In this document: positions 34,063 through 45,270 of the stretch, piece by piece
How the letters are laid out: every line of letters begins with the position of its first letter
Numbering within the stretch: the first letter of the stretch is position 1
Assembly (NCBI GenBank): GCA_907165275.2
Contig: OU015662.1
Span: 1,805,501 to 1,869,500 of the forward strand
Reading direction: 5' to 3'
Length of the DNA: 64,000 nt
Source of the DNA: Zygaena filipendulae
Taxonomy: Eukaryota; Arthropoda; Insecta; Lepidoptera; Zygaenidae
Translations under genes and position numbers: made by a program
Notes under the pieces: generated by a model
What the model saw: only the letters and a program-made list of their open reading frames with translations
Told to the model about the DNA's origin: nothing
Databases searched by the model: none

Positions 34063-34361
34063 TTACTAATATTATAAATACGAAAGTGAGTTTGTTTGTT
34101 TGTTACGCTTTCACGGTTAAACAGCTAAAACGATCACCACGATTTTTGCTTACACGTTGTCAGGGGTACAGAGAAGGACATAGAGTACTTTTTATCCCGC
34201 AATTCCAACGGGAACTTCGAAATTAACGTGGAAGAAACTACATAAAATTTTGCATACTACCCACACGCTGTCAAGGGTAGGTACAAAAAAAAATATAGGG
34301 TAGTACCAATACCCGTGGGATCTCCGAAACTAACGCGGGTGAAAACACGGGGACCAGCTAA
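34063..34361 (+). mobile_element. Helitron-like element
   Basis: ACTAATATTATAAATACGAA start, TTTGTTTGTTACGCTTTCAC, CGTTGTCAGGGGTACAGAGA, then a partial repeat of the GGATCTCCGAAACTAACGCG / GGTGAAAACACGGGGACCAG end, with CTAA instead of CTAG. Confidence 0.65.
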
Positions 34362-35629
34362 ACGAGAAATAAACAAGGAAAGAGTAGTTACTTTCGTCTT
34401 GTTTAGGAAATATAGTATTATAAAATGTAATATACCTATATCAATAAATAACTTAAATTTTATACAAAATATATAACATGTGGTAAAATTAACGTTGTAA
34501 AAAACAGGATAAGCGAAAATATAATAAGTTCGGTAGTTTTTCAAAATGTGAGGAAAATAAATCCATTGAATGTGTGCGATGTGTGTGTGGCGATTAAGCA
34601 GCGAGCGCCTTCACAGGTTGTTTTCTTTTTTGATTTATTTTGTTTGAAAAAAAAAAATGAACAACGAACATGTTATTAATAGCGGTGTATACCTACTTTC
34701 AACCCTGTAAAGTGTAAATATTTGCAGCTAATTTTACTACATCAAAAAATTAATAAAAAAAAGGAAAAGTTTTTAAAAGATTAAATTGTACGATTAAGAA
34801 AACAAGTTTTTAAAAGTAAAACAATGTACTAGGTTACTACTCACTGTAACTTAGCGACTTCAATCCGTCAACAACAGCCTGCAACATTCATACCTACCTA
34901 CCCTTTGCTTACATTAGCGTCATTCTGAACTATTCTGACGGATTCTGGTTTATGAACTGTTATTTACTGCTTACAGCTGGATACTTTTTAACCTTTCCCC
35001 CATAATATTATGAGATTGTTCTCCTTGCATAACTCTAATATTTTTTACCTATTTATTTATTCACCCATTTATTTATTCATTTTGGAATAAGTTGACATTT
35101 TTTCGTTACTATTGTTATCAAATAGTAATATTTAAAACTTTGAATTTCAAACTTTTGACAATCTCTTTAGTGAATTTATTTAATTTTGATATAAAATGCA
35201 AATGTAATATTTAAAGAGAAAGTAAATATCTATCAATCTATCTATACAGTGCGAATGACCTAAAATTATAAGTGTTGTAGGTACGGTTGAGGTTTGAAAA
35301 GGTAGTTTTTTTGACGGACGGAATAAATCTGTAAATCATTAAGTATGTGGATTATGGACGATGTAGGTACCTAAATGTGTGAGACTTGAATATCTATAAT
35401 TATGTACCTACCAAAGAATGCGCGTGAATATTGTCAGAAACACATACCTACCTACCTAATATGAGTATATTATAATTGGCTTTTAATTAATTATAGAAAA
35501 AAGATTTATTGATCGTTTTCAGTAAAAATAATTGGTTTCTTTAATAATTGATTCGTTAAATTTTTATCGCCTTTTAGTTTTTACCCAGTCTTTTAGCATA
35601 ACGATTTGCTAGAAAGTTAGATTTAAAGT
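34362..35629. other. AT-rich upstream region of the secreted-protein gene
   Basis: Nothing I can name. Contains TACCTACCTACC-type short repeats near 34890 and 35450. Any promoter for the gene at 35630 should lie near its right end but shows no clear core motif. Confidence 0.35.
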
Positions 35630-37803
35630 ATGGATAAGTTTAAGAAATTATTGACTAGCTTTATTTTAATCTTACTGGTAAAGTATTTAATCAAATTATT
35701 ACCGCCACATACATTAAATGTAGGATATAGTGTGATAAAACCTTTTTATTGTATTTTAGTTATTATTTGCGAGTTCTCAAGATGTAGACGATGATATGGG
35801 TAAGTTAAATTGTTATTCATGTAGGTCTCAGACGAAATCTGAGATGTAGGTATATCTAATGTGTCTTTGTTGTACCTGTATATTGTTTTGATTATATATA
35901 TTTTACATATATTTTAATTTGGTACCTACCCAAATATTCAAATAAATTTTTATAGAACCAGGAACAACGGAACCTAGCGAAGAAGAGGTAAGAAATATCT
36001 TTTGGCTCCATATAACTATTTAGAGTTCATTCCCCCTAGCCTTTACATTCTACGCGTAGCACTTCGTCAGCCAATCAAAACCCTAGTTTTCACGTGGTCA
36101 CGCAAAACTAAAGTTTTGATTGGCTGATTGTAGAATGTCAATTTGACTTTTTCGTACATCTATTAATAGCGGCTCTAAAGTTTCCCAAAATTAGCAATTC
36201 AAATTACCACCGTAAAACAATAAAGGTACTACTGACATTCACGCAAATAGAAAACTCGAGTAATAACTTTTTTATATTTTTTTTAGTGGCACATGGATTT
36301 TATGCCGGTAAGATTTTATTAATCGATTTTCGTTCAAAAATATTGCTGACCGAAAGTTCATTAACTTACTTACAATATTACTGCACAGACGGGGTATTTA
36401 CCGGACAGCGTTTATAGAGAGCTAGCTTGGTATGGCATATTACAAATCCAGCCGCTTCATCACAGCTCCAAGTTTAAGGTCGCAGCGCAGTTAATTTGGC
36501 AGCACACATTAGGGAGACCACACGTCATCATGGAAAATCCTCCACAAGTGAGTACATAAGTAGTTAATTAATAACGAAATTCTTTTTGAAGACTTTCATA
36601 AGTGAGGGCGACCTTGTAAAAAATCCATAATTAATCTACGGATAACAAGTGCTTTTATTCTACCTACTGGCTACCACGCGATAACCAATTATTTTAAAGA
36701 AAGTATCACTTTTTTGCTACCTAATTACACTCTTTAGTCAACTCAATCACCGGGCAAAGTGAGTCGTCAAATTTTGGCAGAAGAAGCAGCTAAGTGGTCT
36801 AGGGAGCAAAGAGCGGCCCAGGAAGTTTTAATGGAAAACATAAAAAGTGGTGGCAATGGTTTAACCGTCAGGACAGTGGTCAGCGCACATAACAAAACGG
36901 TGTACATTATACAAAATGGTATGAAATCGTTCATTTTATAAGCATTGATGTGTATTTATGGTATATAAAATCATCATGTACTCAATCACTTTTAGGAAAC
37001 TATTACAAGTGTCCCGAGGGTTCAGAACCCGATTTGGATGACTACAGAGTTCAAGCTAACATGCATGAGAGAAAATGCACTTTCGGAAAACAGTCGATAC
37101 AAATAGCAGTCGATCCATGCATAGAAGCAGAGGTAGCTCCGATTGAATATTCGTTTCATGAAGGCTGGATGTTCTGCCTCGGTAATGGTGAACGGGAAAA
37201 CAATTATTTTAGAAATGGCACTTTGGACTGTGGAAATAAGACAAAGGTGATATTACATTCGACAAGTCGATTTAATATATCCGGTTCGAAGGACCAAAAC
37301 GAAGTTTTGTTTCAGGTAGCGATAGACGAGTTCCTGGACCTCTGTGCTATTGATAACAACGTGGTTATAACATTTGATTATTTCGGTGACGAACCTCGGA
37401 AAGACATGATGCACAATGCTACGCTGTGTACAACATGGGATCCCTGTCGGCTATCGTATTTATATAGGCTTGAGGTAAATTTAGGAAATTCTAGTTTCTG
37501 TTTTTTTTTGTATATAGAGTTGAGACTAAAAATATTCGTAAAATCAGCCACCTCCAGTTGAAATGATGCCAGCTTTCCCAACGACAACCGAAAACCCCTG
37601 CGAAACAACCGTATGCCCAGAATGCCTCGAAGGTGCAACAGAGGATGTCGGAGTTCAAGTGGAAGGTAAAAACAAACTCTATAAAGTACATATTTTGAGT
37701 AAACACCTAAATCATTAATTAATTATAATTTAATTATATAATACTTATAAAATTTGTATCTAATCTATTTACAGTTTTGGAAGAAGACGAAGACAAGAGA
37801 TAA
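35630..37803 (+). CDS. Unrecognised secreted glycoprotein, nine exons
   Basis: Exons: 35630-35677, 35760-35799, 35956-35987, 36287-36307, 36389-36547, 36738-36918, 36996-37474, 37548-37665, 37775-37803; all introns GT-AG and all phases agree, giving 368 residues. Seen: residues 1-22 (MDKFKKLLTSFILILLLLFA) form a clear signal peptide, created by splicing out an 82-base intron. An acidic linker follows (DVDDDM, EPSEEE), then a conserved-looking segment GYLPDSVYRELAWYGILQIQ, a charged helix (EEAAKWSREQRAAQEVLMEN), and from ~162 a Cys-containing domain with five N-glycosylation sequons. The tail has PPPVEMMPAFPTTT, a CETTVCPEC cluster and an acidic VLEEDEDKR end. No transmembrane segment. I do not recognise a family. 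AATAAA lies at 37833-37838, 30 bases past the stop. Its downstream neighbour begins 620 bases on, same strand. Intron 3 holds a family D MITE. Confidence 0.75.
36035..36165. mobile_element. MITE family D, copy 2 (intron of the secreted gene)
   Basis: TACATTCTACGCGTAG..AGCCAATCAAAA at the left pairs with TTTTGATTGGCTGATTGTAG then AATGTCA at the right. It shares CGCAAAACTAAAGTTTTGAT with copy 1 (CAAAACTAGAGTTTTGAT). Confidence 0.6.
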
Positions 37804-38423
37804 GTATTTTAAATTCAAAACGGAAGAAATCAAATAAAATTTATTTTATTGGTTAAGTTTTTTTTTAATAACAACGACGATTGACATGAATCTACATAGG
37901 CAGTTATTTTTATTTATTTATTTAAAAACTAATCGATATAAATACAGAGTTCACGTACTTAGTATAAAAACCAAAGGTTTGTGTGCATTGCGACGGTTTA
38001 AGATAACATTTAAATATAGAATGTCTTTGTTTTAAATTATTCTATTAAATTAAGGTTAGGTAGGTACTAAAAAGTAGAAGGTAAGGTAGATATCTCAGGT
38101 AGATATTAATACGTGTGTAAATGCATGTCACCGATGCATTTCAATGTAAATAACTTGCAGAAAAGGAAAACATCTAAACTGGCTGTATAGACTTAGATTC
38201 TTTTGCTTTCTCCAAACGAATAAAAAAAAAATTGTAATAAAATCTGATTAAAAATAAATAAATTATTAACCTTAAAATCTGTGAAATTAAAATTGAGCAC
38301 AAACATACGCAGTTAATTTGTGAACATACGGTAGTATCTCTAATAGTTTGTGGCACAAACTCTAATGAAATTGAGGATAAAATGCAATATTAAGCATAGT
38401 GTTTGGATCATTTATCGATTAAA

Positions 38424-40244
38424 ATGGTAGTGATTCTCGATCTTCATGATGTTTGTAACGCATCTTCAAAAATTTCCGATCTTAAACTACCAGTATACAA
38501 AGAAAACGGATTAAAAATTGAATTTGGAGAAGATTTTGTAAGTTTGTTGTTTTGTGTTAAAACTTCAACAATAATGTTTTCAAATGATTCATAGATTTTT
38601 GACTAGGTATTTTTACTGGCGTAACATAATTCCTTCAGAATGCCAAGACGATTTACAAAGGACCGAAGCCGCTATTACCGTTCTCTGCATCTGATAAATT
38701 TCTGTCAAGCATTTGCGATTGGAGAAGGTTATCTGCTGATAATGATAATGTTAAGGCTGTATATGAAGTCATCTTTGATGTAGAGGTATGTGCCTATGTG
38801 ATCTATTTTTCATGTATTTTATATAAAGAAACAGCAGTGCAGAAATTGATCTAATATTTACCCTCTTTCAGGGCAGCAATTTTAGTTTTAAAGCTGGAGA
38901 TACGATCGGAATTCTTCCGCAAAACAGAGATGAAGAAGTACAGTTTATTATAGAACATTTGAGTTTGACATCACAAGCAGATATATCATATAATTTAACT
39001 GTAGATGGCAGTCAAAAAGGTGCCAAAGTGCCACCACATATCCCAATACAATCTAGTCTGCGATATGTACTAAAACAATGTGTAGATCTTAGGAGTATAA
39101 TCAAAAAGGTGATTTTTAAACTGTTTAGTCAGATCAAACTACTACTACTGTTATGATAAAGCTTTATTAATTTGCAAAATTGTTACAGCTATTTCTTCTG
39201 GCGATATCCAAGTACACAGAAAATAAGAATGAGAAGAAAGTTTTAGAGTTTCTATGCAGCACACAAGGATCTGATATGTATAATGAATATGTGTTAAACA
39301 AGAATCTGTGTATCCTAGACATTCTCAAAACATTCCCATCATGTAAACCACCTATCGAAGTTCTATTAGCAAATCTGCCTAGACTGTTACCGAGGCCATA
39401 CTCCATTACAAACAGTGGACTCAAACAAGCAAATAAATTGAAAATATGTTTCTCTGTCATGGATAAAGGAAATGATAGAAAAGGTCTTACGACCGGTTGG
39501 CTGGAAGATATAATTTTGAACAAAGAACTTAGAATTGAGGAAAAGATGAAGAATTTAAATTTAAATGAGATTAATTGTGATTTTAAAATACCAATCTATT
39601 TGAGGAAGAATGTGAGTGGATTTTCTTTGCCTGCCAATTTAGAAGCTCCGTTAATTCTCATCGGACCAGGCACTGGAGTGTCACCCTTCATTGGATTTCT
39701 AGAAGAAATAGAGATTAAAAAACAAGAAGATCCAAATAAAAACTTTGGATGTGTATGCTTGTATTTTGGATGCAGATATCCAAAGTTGGATTTTATTTAT
39801 GAAGAACAGTTGAATAAGTTTCTCAAAGAAGGTACTTTGGCTAAACTTAGCACAGCATTTTCTAGAATAGAAAATCATGATGGTATCCGATATGTTCAAG
39901 TGAGTTCTTATTCCAATAGTTTTGTGAAGAACTTAACATTTTTTTTCATTTAGAATCCTTAACATTTGCTTGAAGTTGATGACCAAGAAAAAGATATGTA
40001 TATGTAAGTCATGTGTTATTTTTTTCAGGATGCATTACTGGCGGATGGCAAAAATATTGCTAGCTGTGTAGAAAAAGGAGCATCAATATTTGTATGTGGC
40101 AACATTAAAGTTATGGCATCACAAATTAAGCAGACCATACTTAGGTGTCTGACCACATATTCTGATAAAACAATAGAGGAAGCTGAAGAAATCATTGCTA
40201 AAATGGAGAAAGATAAAAAATATCATACGGATATATGGAGTTGA
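38424..40244 (+). CDS. Methionine synthase reductase-like flavoprotein without the FMN domain
   Basis: Exons: 38424-38537, 38639-38785, 38872-39108, 39189-39899, 40029-40244, all phase 0; 474 residues. Seen: a short lead with DLKLPVYKENGL (as in the MTRR linker), then FSFKAGDTIGILPQN, KGAKVPPHIPIQSSLRYVL, FPSCKPP, the FAD-binding RPYS at residues 235-238, KGLTTGWL at 264-271, the NADPH-site GPGTGVSPF at 325-333, FGCRYPKLDFIY, VCGN, and the C-terminal Trp-Ser (IWS) typical of this family. Known: MTRR is a diflavin reductase (FMN, FAD, NADPH) that reactivates cobalamin-dependent methionine synthase; vertebrate MTRR is about 700 residues. Here the whole N-terminal flavodoxin half is missing, and no flavodoxin exon is visible between 37804 and 38424. 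Electron transfer to a separate FMN carrier is one possible role (inference). AATAAA at 40381-40386. Confidence 0.85.
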
Positions 40245-40630
40245 CAACTCATGATGTGATAGAATATTTTATTTATTTAAAATTTTACTAAACTTATTTA
40301 AATTTAGTGAAATTTGATTCTTAATAGACAAATGTTTGACAAAAGTGGTTTAGAATGTTTTCTATATTATGGACTGAAACAATAAAGTGTCGAAAGTTAT
40401 TTATTATAATAATTTGTTTTAATTACTAAAATATATAGCTATATTTCCGAATTATATATCTATAGCTATTATAATTCGGAAATAAATCTACGTGTTCTCG
40501 ACTGCTGACCGCGTGAGGATGATATTAACTATGAGGAACAGTGATGAAAATTAAACTTTATTAAAGCAATTTAAGATATAAACTTATTTATCAGTAATAA
40601 CGTGTTCCACTATCAAGTTAAAAGCTTCTA

Positions 40631-41040
40631 TCCCTACTAATATAAATGCGAAAATGAGTTGGTTTGTTTATGTGTTGGTACTTTCATTGGGTTTTTTTTA
40701 ATTTTTTTAATTTATTGAACAATTTAAAAATTACAATACAACGTTTGGCGTTCAAGCGCACATTAATTAAACTTTTTGAGTTTGTAAACCATAGATAACC
40801 ATGCACTGTATAAATCAGTGGAACAATGCCAAAATACGTATATTATTATACTCGCACGATTTGAAACAGGCGTATATAGAGCGCAAGCTATACTTACATA
40901 CTGCATGACAAGGCTGTTGTGGAGAGCTTCTACAAATGTTACTGGGAAATCCAAGGAGGAAAGCAGACGCGTCAAGTTTATTCTGAAATTCCTGAGGGAA
41001 CTCCGAAATTGCCGCGAGTGAAACCGCGGCGAACAGCTCA
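40631..41040 (+). mobile_element. Helitron-like element carrying a ~270-base internal insertion
   Basis: The 5' end TCCCTACTAATATAAATGCG and the 3' end (CCGAAATTGCCGCGAGTGAA then ACCGCGGCGAACAGCTC) are family-typical; about 40695-40960 between them is unrelated AT-rich DNA. The CTAG is mutated to CTCA. Confidence 0.55.
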
Positions 41041-42129
41041 CTATCACTAATGATATATGATCAAACGAACTTACCAAGTGAAGTTCGATCGTTATTAGTG
41101 CAAACCTGCTTCACTTAAGGAATATTTGTGCAAATTTTCATGGTTCTAGACCCAGCGGTTTCAGCTGTGCGTTGATCAGTCAGTTTTTGCTTTTATTTAA
41201 ATAGATTAGTCAAGTGTTAGGTACAGGTCACACTAAACCCGCAAGCGGAGCCGCGGACACCTAGTTACTAGGTCCTAGTAGGTACACTAATAGAATAAGA
41301 TAGATATACACAGTGAAATATTAAAAAAATAATTTAATAGGCAAAATGCATTTTTAATTTAAATGTTCCAAAAACTCTCGTCGGTGTATAATATAATTAT
41401 TATATAAAATTACAACTACGGCAGCTTAGCTTCGATACATACATGTAAAAATTATAACACACATCGTTGTGTTGCGAAAATGCACCTTATACATAGTAAT
41501 AATAAGACATACAGTAAGTATAAAACTAGTTATCGCTTAACCAAGCAGGCACTCGTGGTGGAGAAATCTCTGCTCTGATAACATGGGATTGTTCCTTGAG
41601 TAGGTAGAATTTTTAATAATACTGAGATAAAAACGAGTGCAGTTTTATCCAATATTACCGATTTATTTAGACTGTTTATGTCAAGTGGGAACAAAACAGC
41701 CAAAATAAGTACCTATCCATTATGGCGTATACTTAAGGTCGCACTACTCTATAAAAATTAATTAATTTAATTGAAAAAGAAATCAATGGGAGATTAAATA
41801 AATCAGGTTAACGAACGTTGGGAAAAGTACTCTGTGGGATACTCTCTCTCTCGGTACAATATTTAAGTAAGTAAAAAATATTTTATGATAATACAGTAGG
41901 TACCTACTTTTGCAGCATTTATAATTATGTACTTGACAGCTAAAACTAAAAGCTATAAAAGTCCACTTTTGGCGATTTTCAATAAAACTAAACGATTCTG
42001 CAAAACGATACCAAAAATAGTATATACCATATTTTAAATGATGAAAGTTTTATTTATTTTTAAATGAAATATAATTTAATATTGTGAGTGGCTCTTGTGA
42101 GGGAGAATAATAATAATATAATATATACA
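41041..42129. other. Intergenic DNA between the MTRR-like gene and the nested transposon
   Basis: Its first part (41100-41190) repeats the tail of the element at 14283-14380 (ATGGTTCTAGACCCAGCGGT). Otherwise AT-rich with no gene visible. Confidence 0.4.
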
Positions 42130-42186
42130 CACCGGCAGAATTAGCGGAACATAAAAAGGCAGAGTATAGAAATAATTACGTATATA

Positions 42187-43743
42187 CACACATCAAAAGT
42201 GTCTAGGGATCAAGCATTTTTATGCGGATTTCTTGAGATTGAGATGTGGCTTTGTAATAAATTTATGATTTTATAAATTTATATGGATCCTTTTTGGTGC
42301 ATTACATAATTTGAATCAGGAACTGTCAATCAAATTCGAGTAAAAGATGAAAATCAGCTGTCAATATTTTCCCTATAAAAACATACAACGCATTGAAGAC
42401 ATTATTAGTGCTACTGTTTCCCTACTACTGATTAAAACCAACGTTATTATGGAGCGGCGACGTCATTTAAGCAGGGAAGAAATGCTCAGAGCCGTGGGAA
42501 TGATAGAAGCTGGTTCCCGGCAACGTACTGTGGCTTTAGCTCTGAATACAAGTCAGAGTGTTATCAGTCGACTTTGGACACGTTACCGAAGCACTGGTAC
42601 CGTGGCTGAGCGCCATGGAGGACGGTATCGCTGCACCACACGGAGACAAGACCGATACATTCAAATCTTAACTCGAAGAGCTCCAACAATAACCGCCATG
42701 ATGTTAGCCGTGAGGCTTCATCACTCTTCAGGGAACTTAATTAGCGACCAAACAGTCAGAAACCGCTTGCATGAAGTGAACCTTCATTCCCGAAGACCGC
42801 TACGGGTACCACCTATAGCAATGCACAATCGTAGGATTCGATATCAATGGGCTCTTGAACACAGAAATTGGGCAGAAGAACAATGGCGTTTCGTGTGCTT
42901 TTCTGATGAGTCTCGTTTTGGTATGAGACCGGATACAAGACGTATACGACACTGGAGAACCCCTGGACGCCAACAGCGATTAAAATCCTGCCAGGAAGTC
43001 CATCCTTATAGTGGTGGAACCATCATGGTATGGGCGGGTATTTGGATCGGCGGAAGAACTGAGTTGATTTGGATCAGAGGCAACCTCAACGCTCAAATTT
43101 ATGCTGAGACGATTGTATCAGACGTCATCGTTCCTCTACAAGTGCAAATCGGTCCCTTATTTCAGTTAATGCATGATAATGCACGACCGCACACCGCAAG
43201 AGTTGTAAGACAGACTCTCGCCGCAGCTAACATCAATGTCCTGCCCTGGCCTGCTCAGTCGCCAGACTTGAACCCGATTGAGCATGCATGGGATATGCTA
43301 CAGAGAAGAGCTCTGCCGAATATGGAGGGTATCCAGTCGCAAGAAGACCTTTTTTTGTTGTTGCAACGAACATGGGCGGCCATTCCACAGCGTGATTTGG
43401 ATGAACTCATTTTGAGTATGCCAAACCGATGTTCTTGTGTTGTTAGTGTTCGCGGTAGAAACACGGATTATTAATTGTTTAAGTTACCCAATAAAATTTT
43501 AAAGAAAACTGTTATTTCAGTCTTTTTTTCGAACTTTAATGTTAGTGGTTCAAATGTCAAAAATCCCTTTATTAGGAAAATGGCAAATTTCTTTATTAAT
43601 TCAAAGGTGACTTGGTTTATCGTTACTGTGACAAACGAAAACACTTTATTTGATGAATCCTTAAAGAAAATTTTAATTAATATCAATCAGGAGAAAAGTT
43701 ATTGCAAAAATATATGTTGATCCCTAGACACTTTTGATGTGTG
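42187..43743 (+). mobile_element. Tc1-like DD34E transposon, apparently complete
   Basis: Perfect 27-base terminal inverted repeats beginning CACACATCAAAAGTGTCTAG, flanked by TA on both sides (42185-42186 and 43744-43745). Length 1557 bp, with one intact transposase gene inside. Confidence 0.92.
42347..43474 (+). CDS. Tc1-like transposase (DD34E), intact
   Basis: A single uninterrupted frame of 375 codons; the more likely start is Met35 (MERRRHLSREEMLRAVGMIE, at 42449), giving 341 residues. Seen: an N-terminal helix-turn-helix with TVALALNTSQSVISRLWTRY, then a basic second HTH, then catalytic residues Asp187 (CFSDESRFG), Asp277 (MHDNARPHTA) and Glu312 (SPDLNPIEHAWD) with 34 residues between the last two. 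Known: these mark Tc1/mariner superfamily transposases that cut and paste at TA. No stop or frameshift, and the inverted repeats are identical, so insertion was recent. Confidence 0.95.
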   Translation: MKISCQYFPYKNIQRIEDIISATVSLLLIKTNVIMERRRHLSREEMLRAVGMIEAGSRQRTVALALNTSQSVISRLWTRYRSTGTVAERHGGRYRCTTRRQDRYIQILTRRAPTITAMMLAVRLHHSSGNLISDQTVRNRLHEVNLHSRRPLRVPPIAMHNRRIRYQWALEHRNWAEEQWRFVCFSDESRFGMRPDTRRIRHWRTPGRQQRLKSCQEVHPYSGGTIMVWAGIWIGGRTELIWIRGNLNAQIYAETIVSDVIVPLQVQIGPLFQLMHDNARPHTARVVRQTLAAANINVLPWPAQSPDLNPIEHAWDMLQRRALPNMEGIQSQEDLFLLLQRTWAAIPQRDLDELILSMPNRCSCVVSVRGRNTDY

Positions 43744-44196
43744 TATATTAAAACAAATTATTATCAGGCATGAAGTAATAAACTAATATACATCTTTTAA
43801 CATCGACTTTAAGAAGTTTTTAGTTAAATTTTATTAAAAATTATCAAAATTAAAAAAAATTAAAAAAATCTGTAGTTTGTGAGAACACAGACAATGTTGC
43901 AAATAAAAGTTAAATCACGAAGGGGAAACACATGTTATTAATCGTTCATTTATTTAGTGTTAAAATCACAGTAATCTTTAATTTGCAACATTATTTGTGT
44001 GCCCACAAATTAGAGAAAAAGTGTTTTATTTATTATTGATTTAAATAAAATTTAATAATTTAATTACAAACTTTTAAAGTGTTAAAAGATGTATATTAAT
44101 TTATTACTTCACGTCTAATTATTATTTGTTTTAATATATATACGTAATTATTTCTATACTCTGCCTTTTTATGTTCCGCTAATTCTGCCGGTGTGT

Positions 44197-45270
44197 ATAT
44201 ATATATAGGAATAATATAACGTCATAACTTTTTTTAAGATAAATAACATTATATTTTGTTTCTTTTCGCTCTCACACCGAATGCTAAGGAATGTTGTACA
44301 CAGAACGTTTAACAATACTAATAAGGAAGTATTTTTTTGAAAAATGTCCAAGATTTTCAGTACATCAGTACCTAGGTTAAATAAAGCTTGCACTCGCTTT
44401 TGTTTTGGATTTCTTTATGGAATGATATTTGTGGATACAATTTATGTAAGCAAATATAACGACTAAATTCATTGCATCAAAATAATATAGAGTGACACGT
44501 CCAAATTACTAAAAATTTACTTTTCGTATAGGGCTCCTACACAAGCAATTAAATTGAACAATATAGTGACATCTTTGACAATAAGACTTCAAGCAATTTG
44601 CAAGCGGCACCTATAAAAAAAAAAAGATTTTTGAAGCGACATTTTATTGAGAAAAAGTCTCAGAGTGATTGACTAAAGACAGACGATATTGGCGAACGAT
44701 CCTCTGTGAAAAGACGTCTCATACTTATCGCCAGCTGTGTATTGATATATTTTTTCATACAAATTGCGTGTTTATTTTTTAGTTGTGACTATTTTAAAAG
44801 CTTTATTTTTGTTCGAAATATTACATGGCATTTCTAGCTTTCGATAATACTCTAAGATAGCTCTCTATACTGGGTTTTAAAATTGCCAGTGTACGAGCGC
44901 CTTTACAATGGCTAACAAGATGACGTCACTCACAATTGACACACTCATTTCAAACGCTACGATTTCGAACCAAATTATTGGTCTGAAGCTATGTAGATAT
45001 ATGATGACGTCAAAGGTTTCAAAACTCGAGTGACAATAATTACGTGGTCCATACCTCAATCATGGGCAAAACCTCATGTCCAAATGTGATATTTCTGTCC
45101 TACGTGTTCTATTGCTAGAATAATAAAAAGTACAATATTACAATGTGGAAAAACCCTGTGCAAACTACAACTTAAATATGGCTACTGAATTAATACATAA
45201 TATGTATTTGTATACCTACTTAAAGCGACTCACACTATACTCACGGTGTGGTGAAGTTAAAACTTGAATC
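44197..45270. other. Intergenic DNA
   Basis: No gene recognised. AT-rich; only short chance frames. Confidence 0.4.

Larger units (their letters stand above)
42130..44196. mobile_element. Palindromic TIR element interrupted by a Tc1-like transposon
   Basis: Outer ends CACACCGGCAGAATTAGCGG and its exact complement at 44177-44196. Arms of about 115 bases: the left arm is 42130-42186 plus 43744-43802, the right arm about 44080-44196. Removing the Tc1 insert and one TA rebuilds the left arm so that it matches the right arm across the insertion point. The empty element would be about 510 bp. Confidence 0.85.

Noticed and set aside
42347..42448. First 34 codons of the transposase frame as protein
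   Set aside because: Tc1-like transposases of this type start at the Met before the HTH; the extra leader is AT-rich and lacks family features, so Met35 is preferred.
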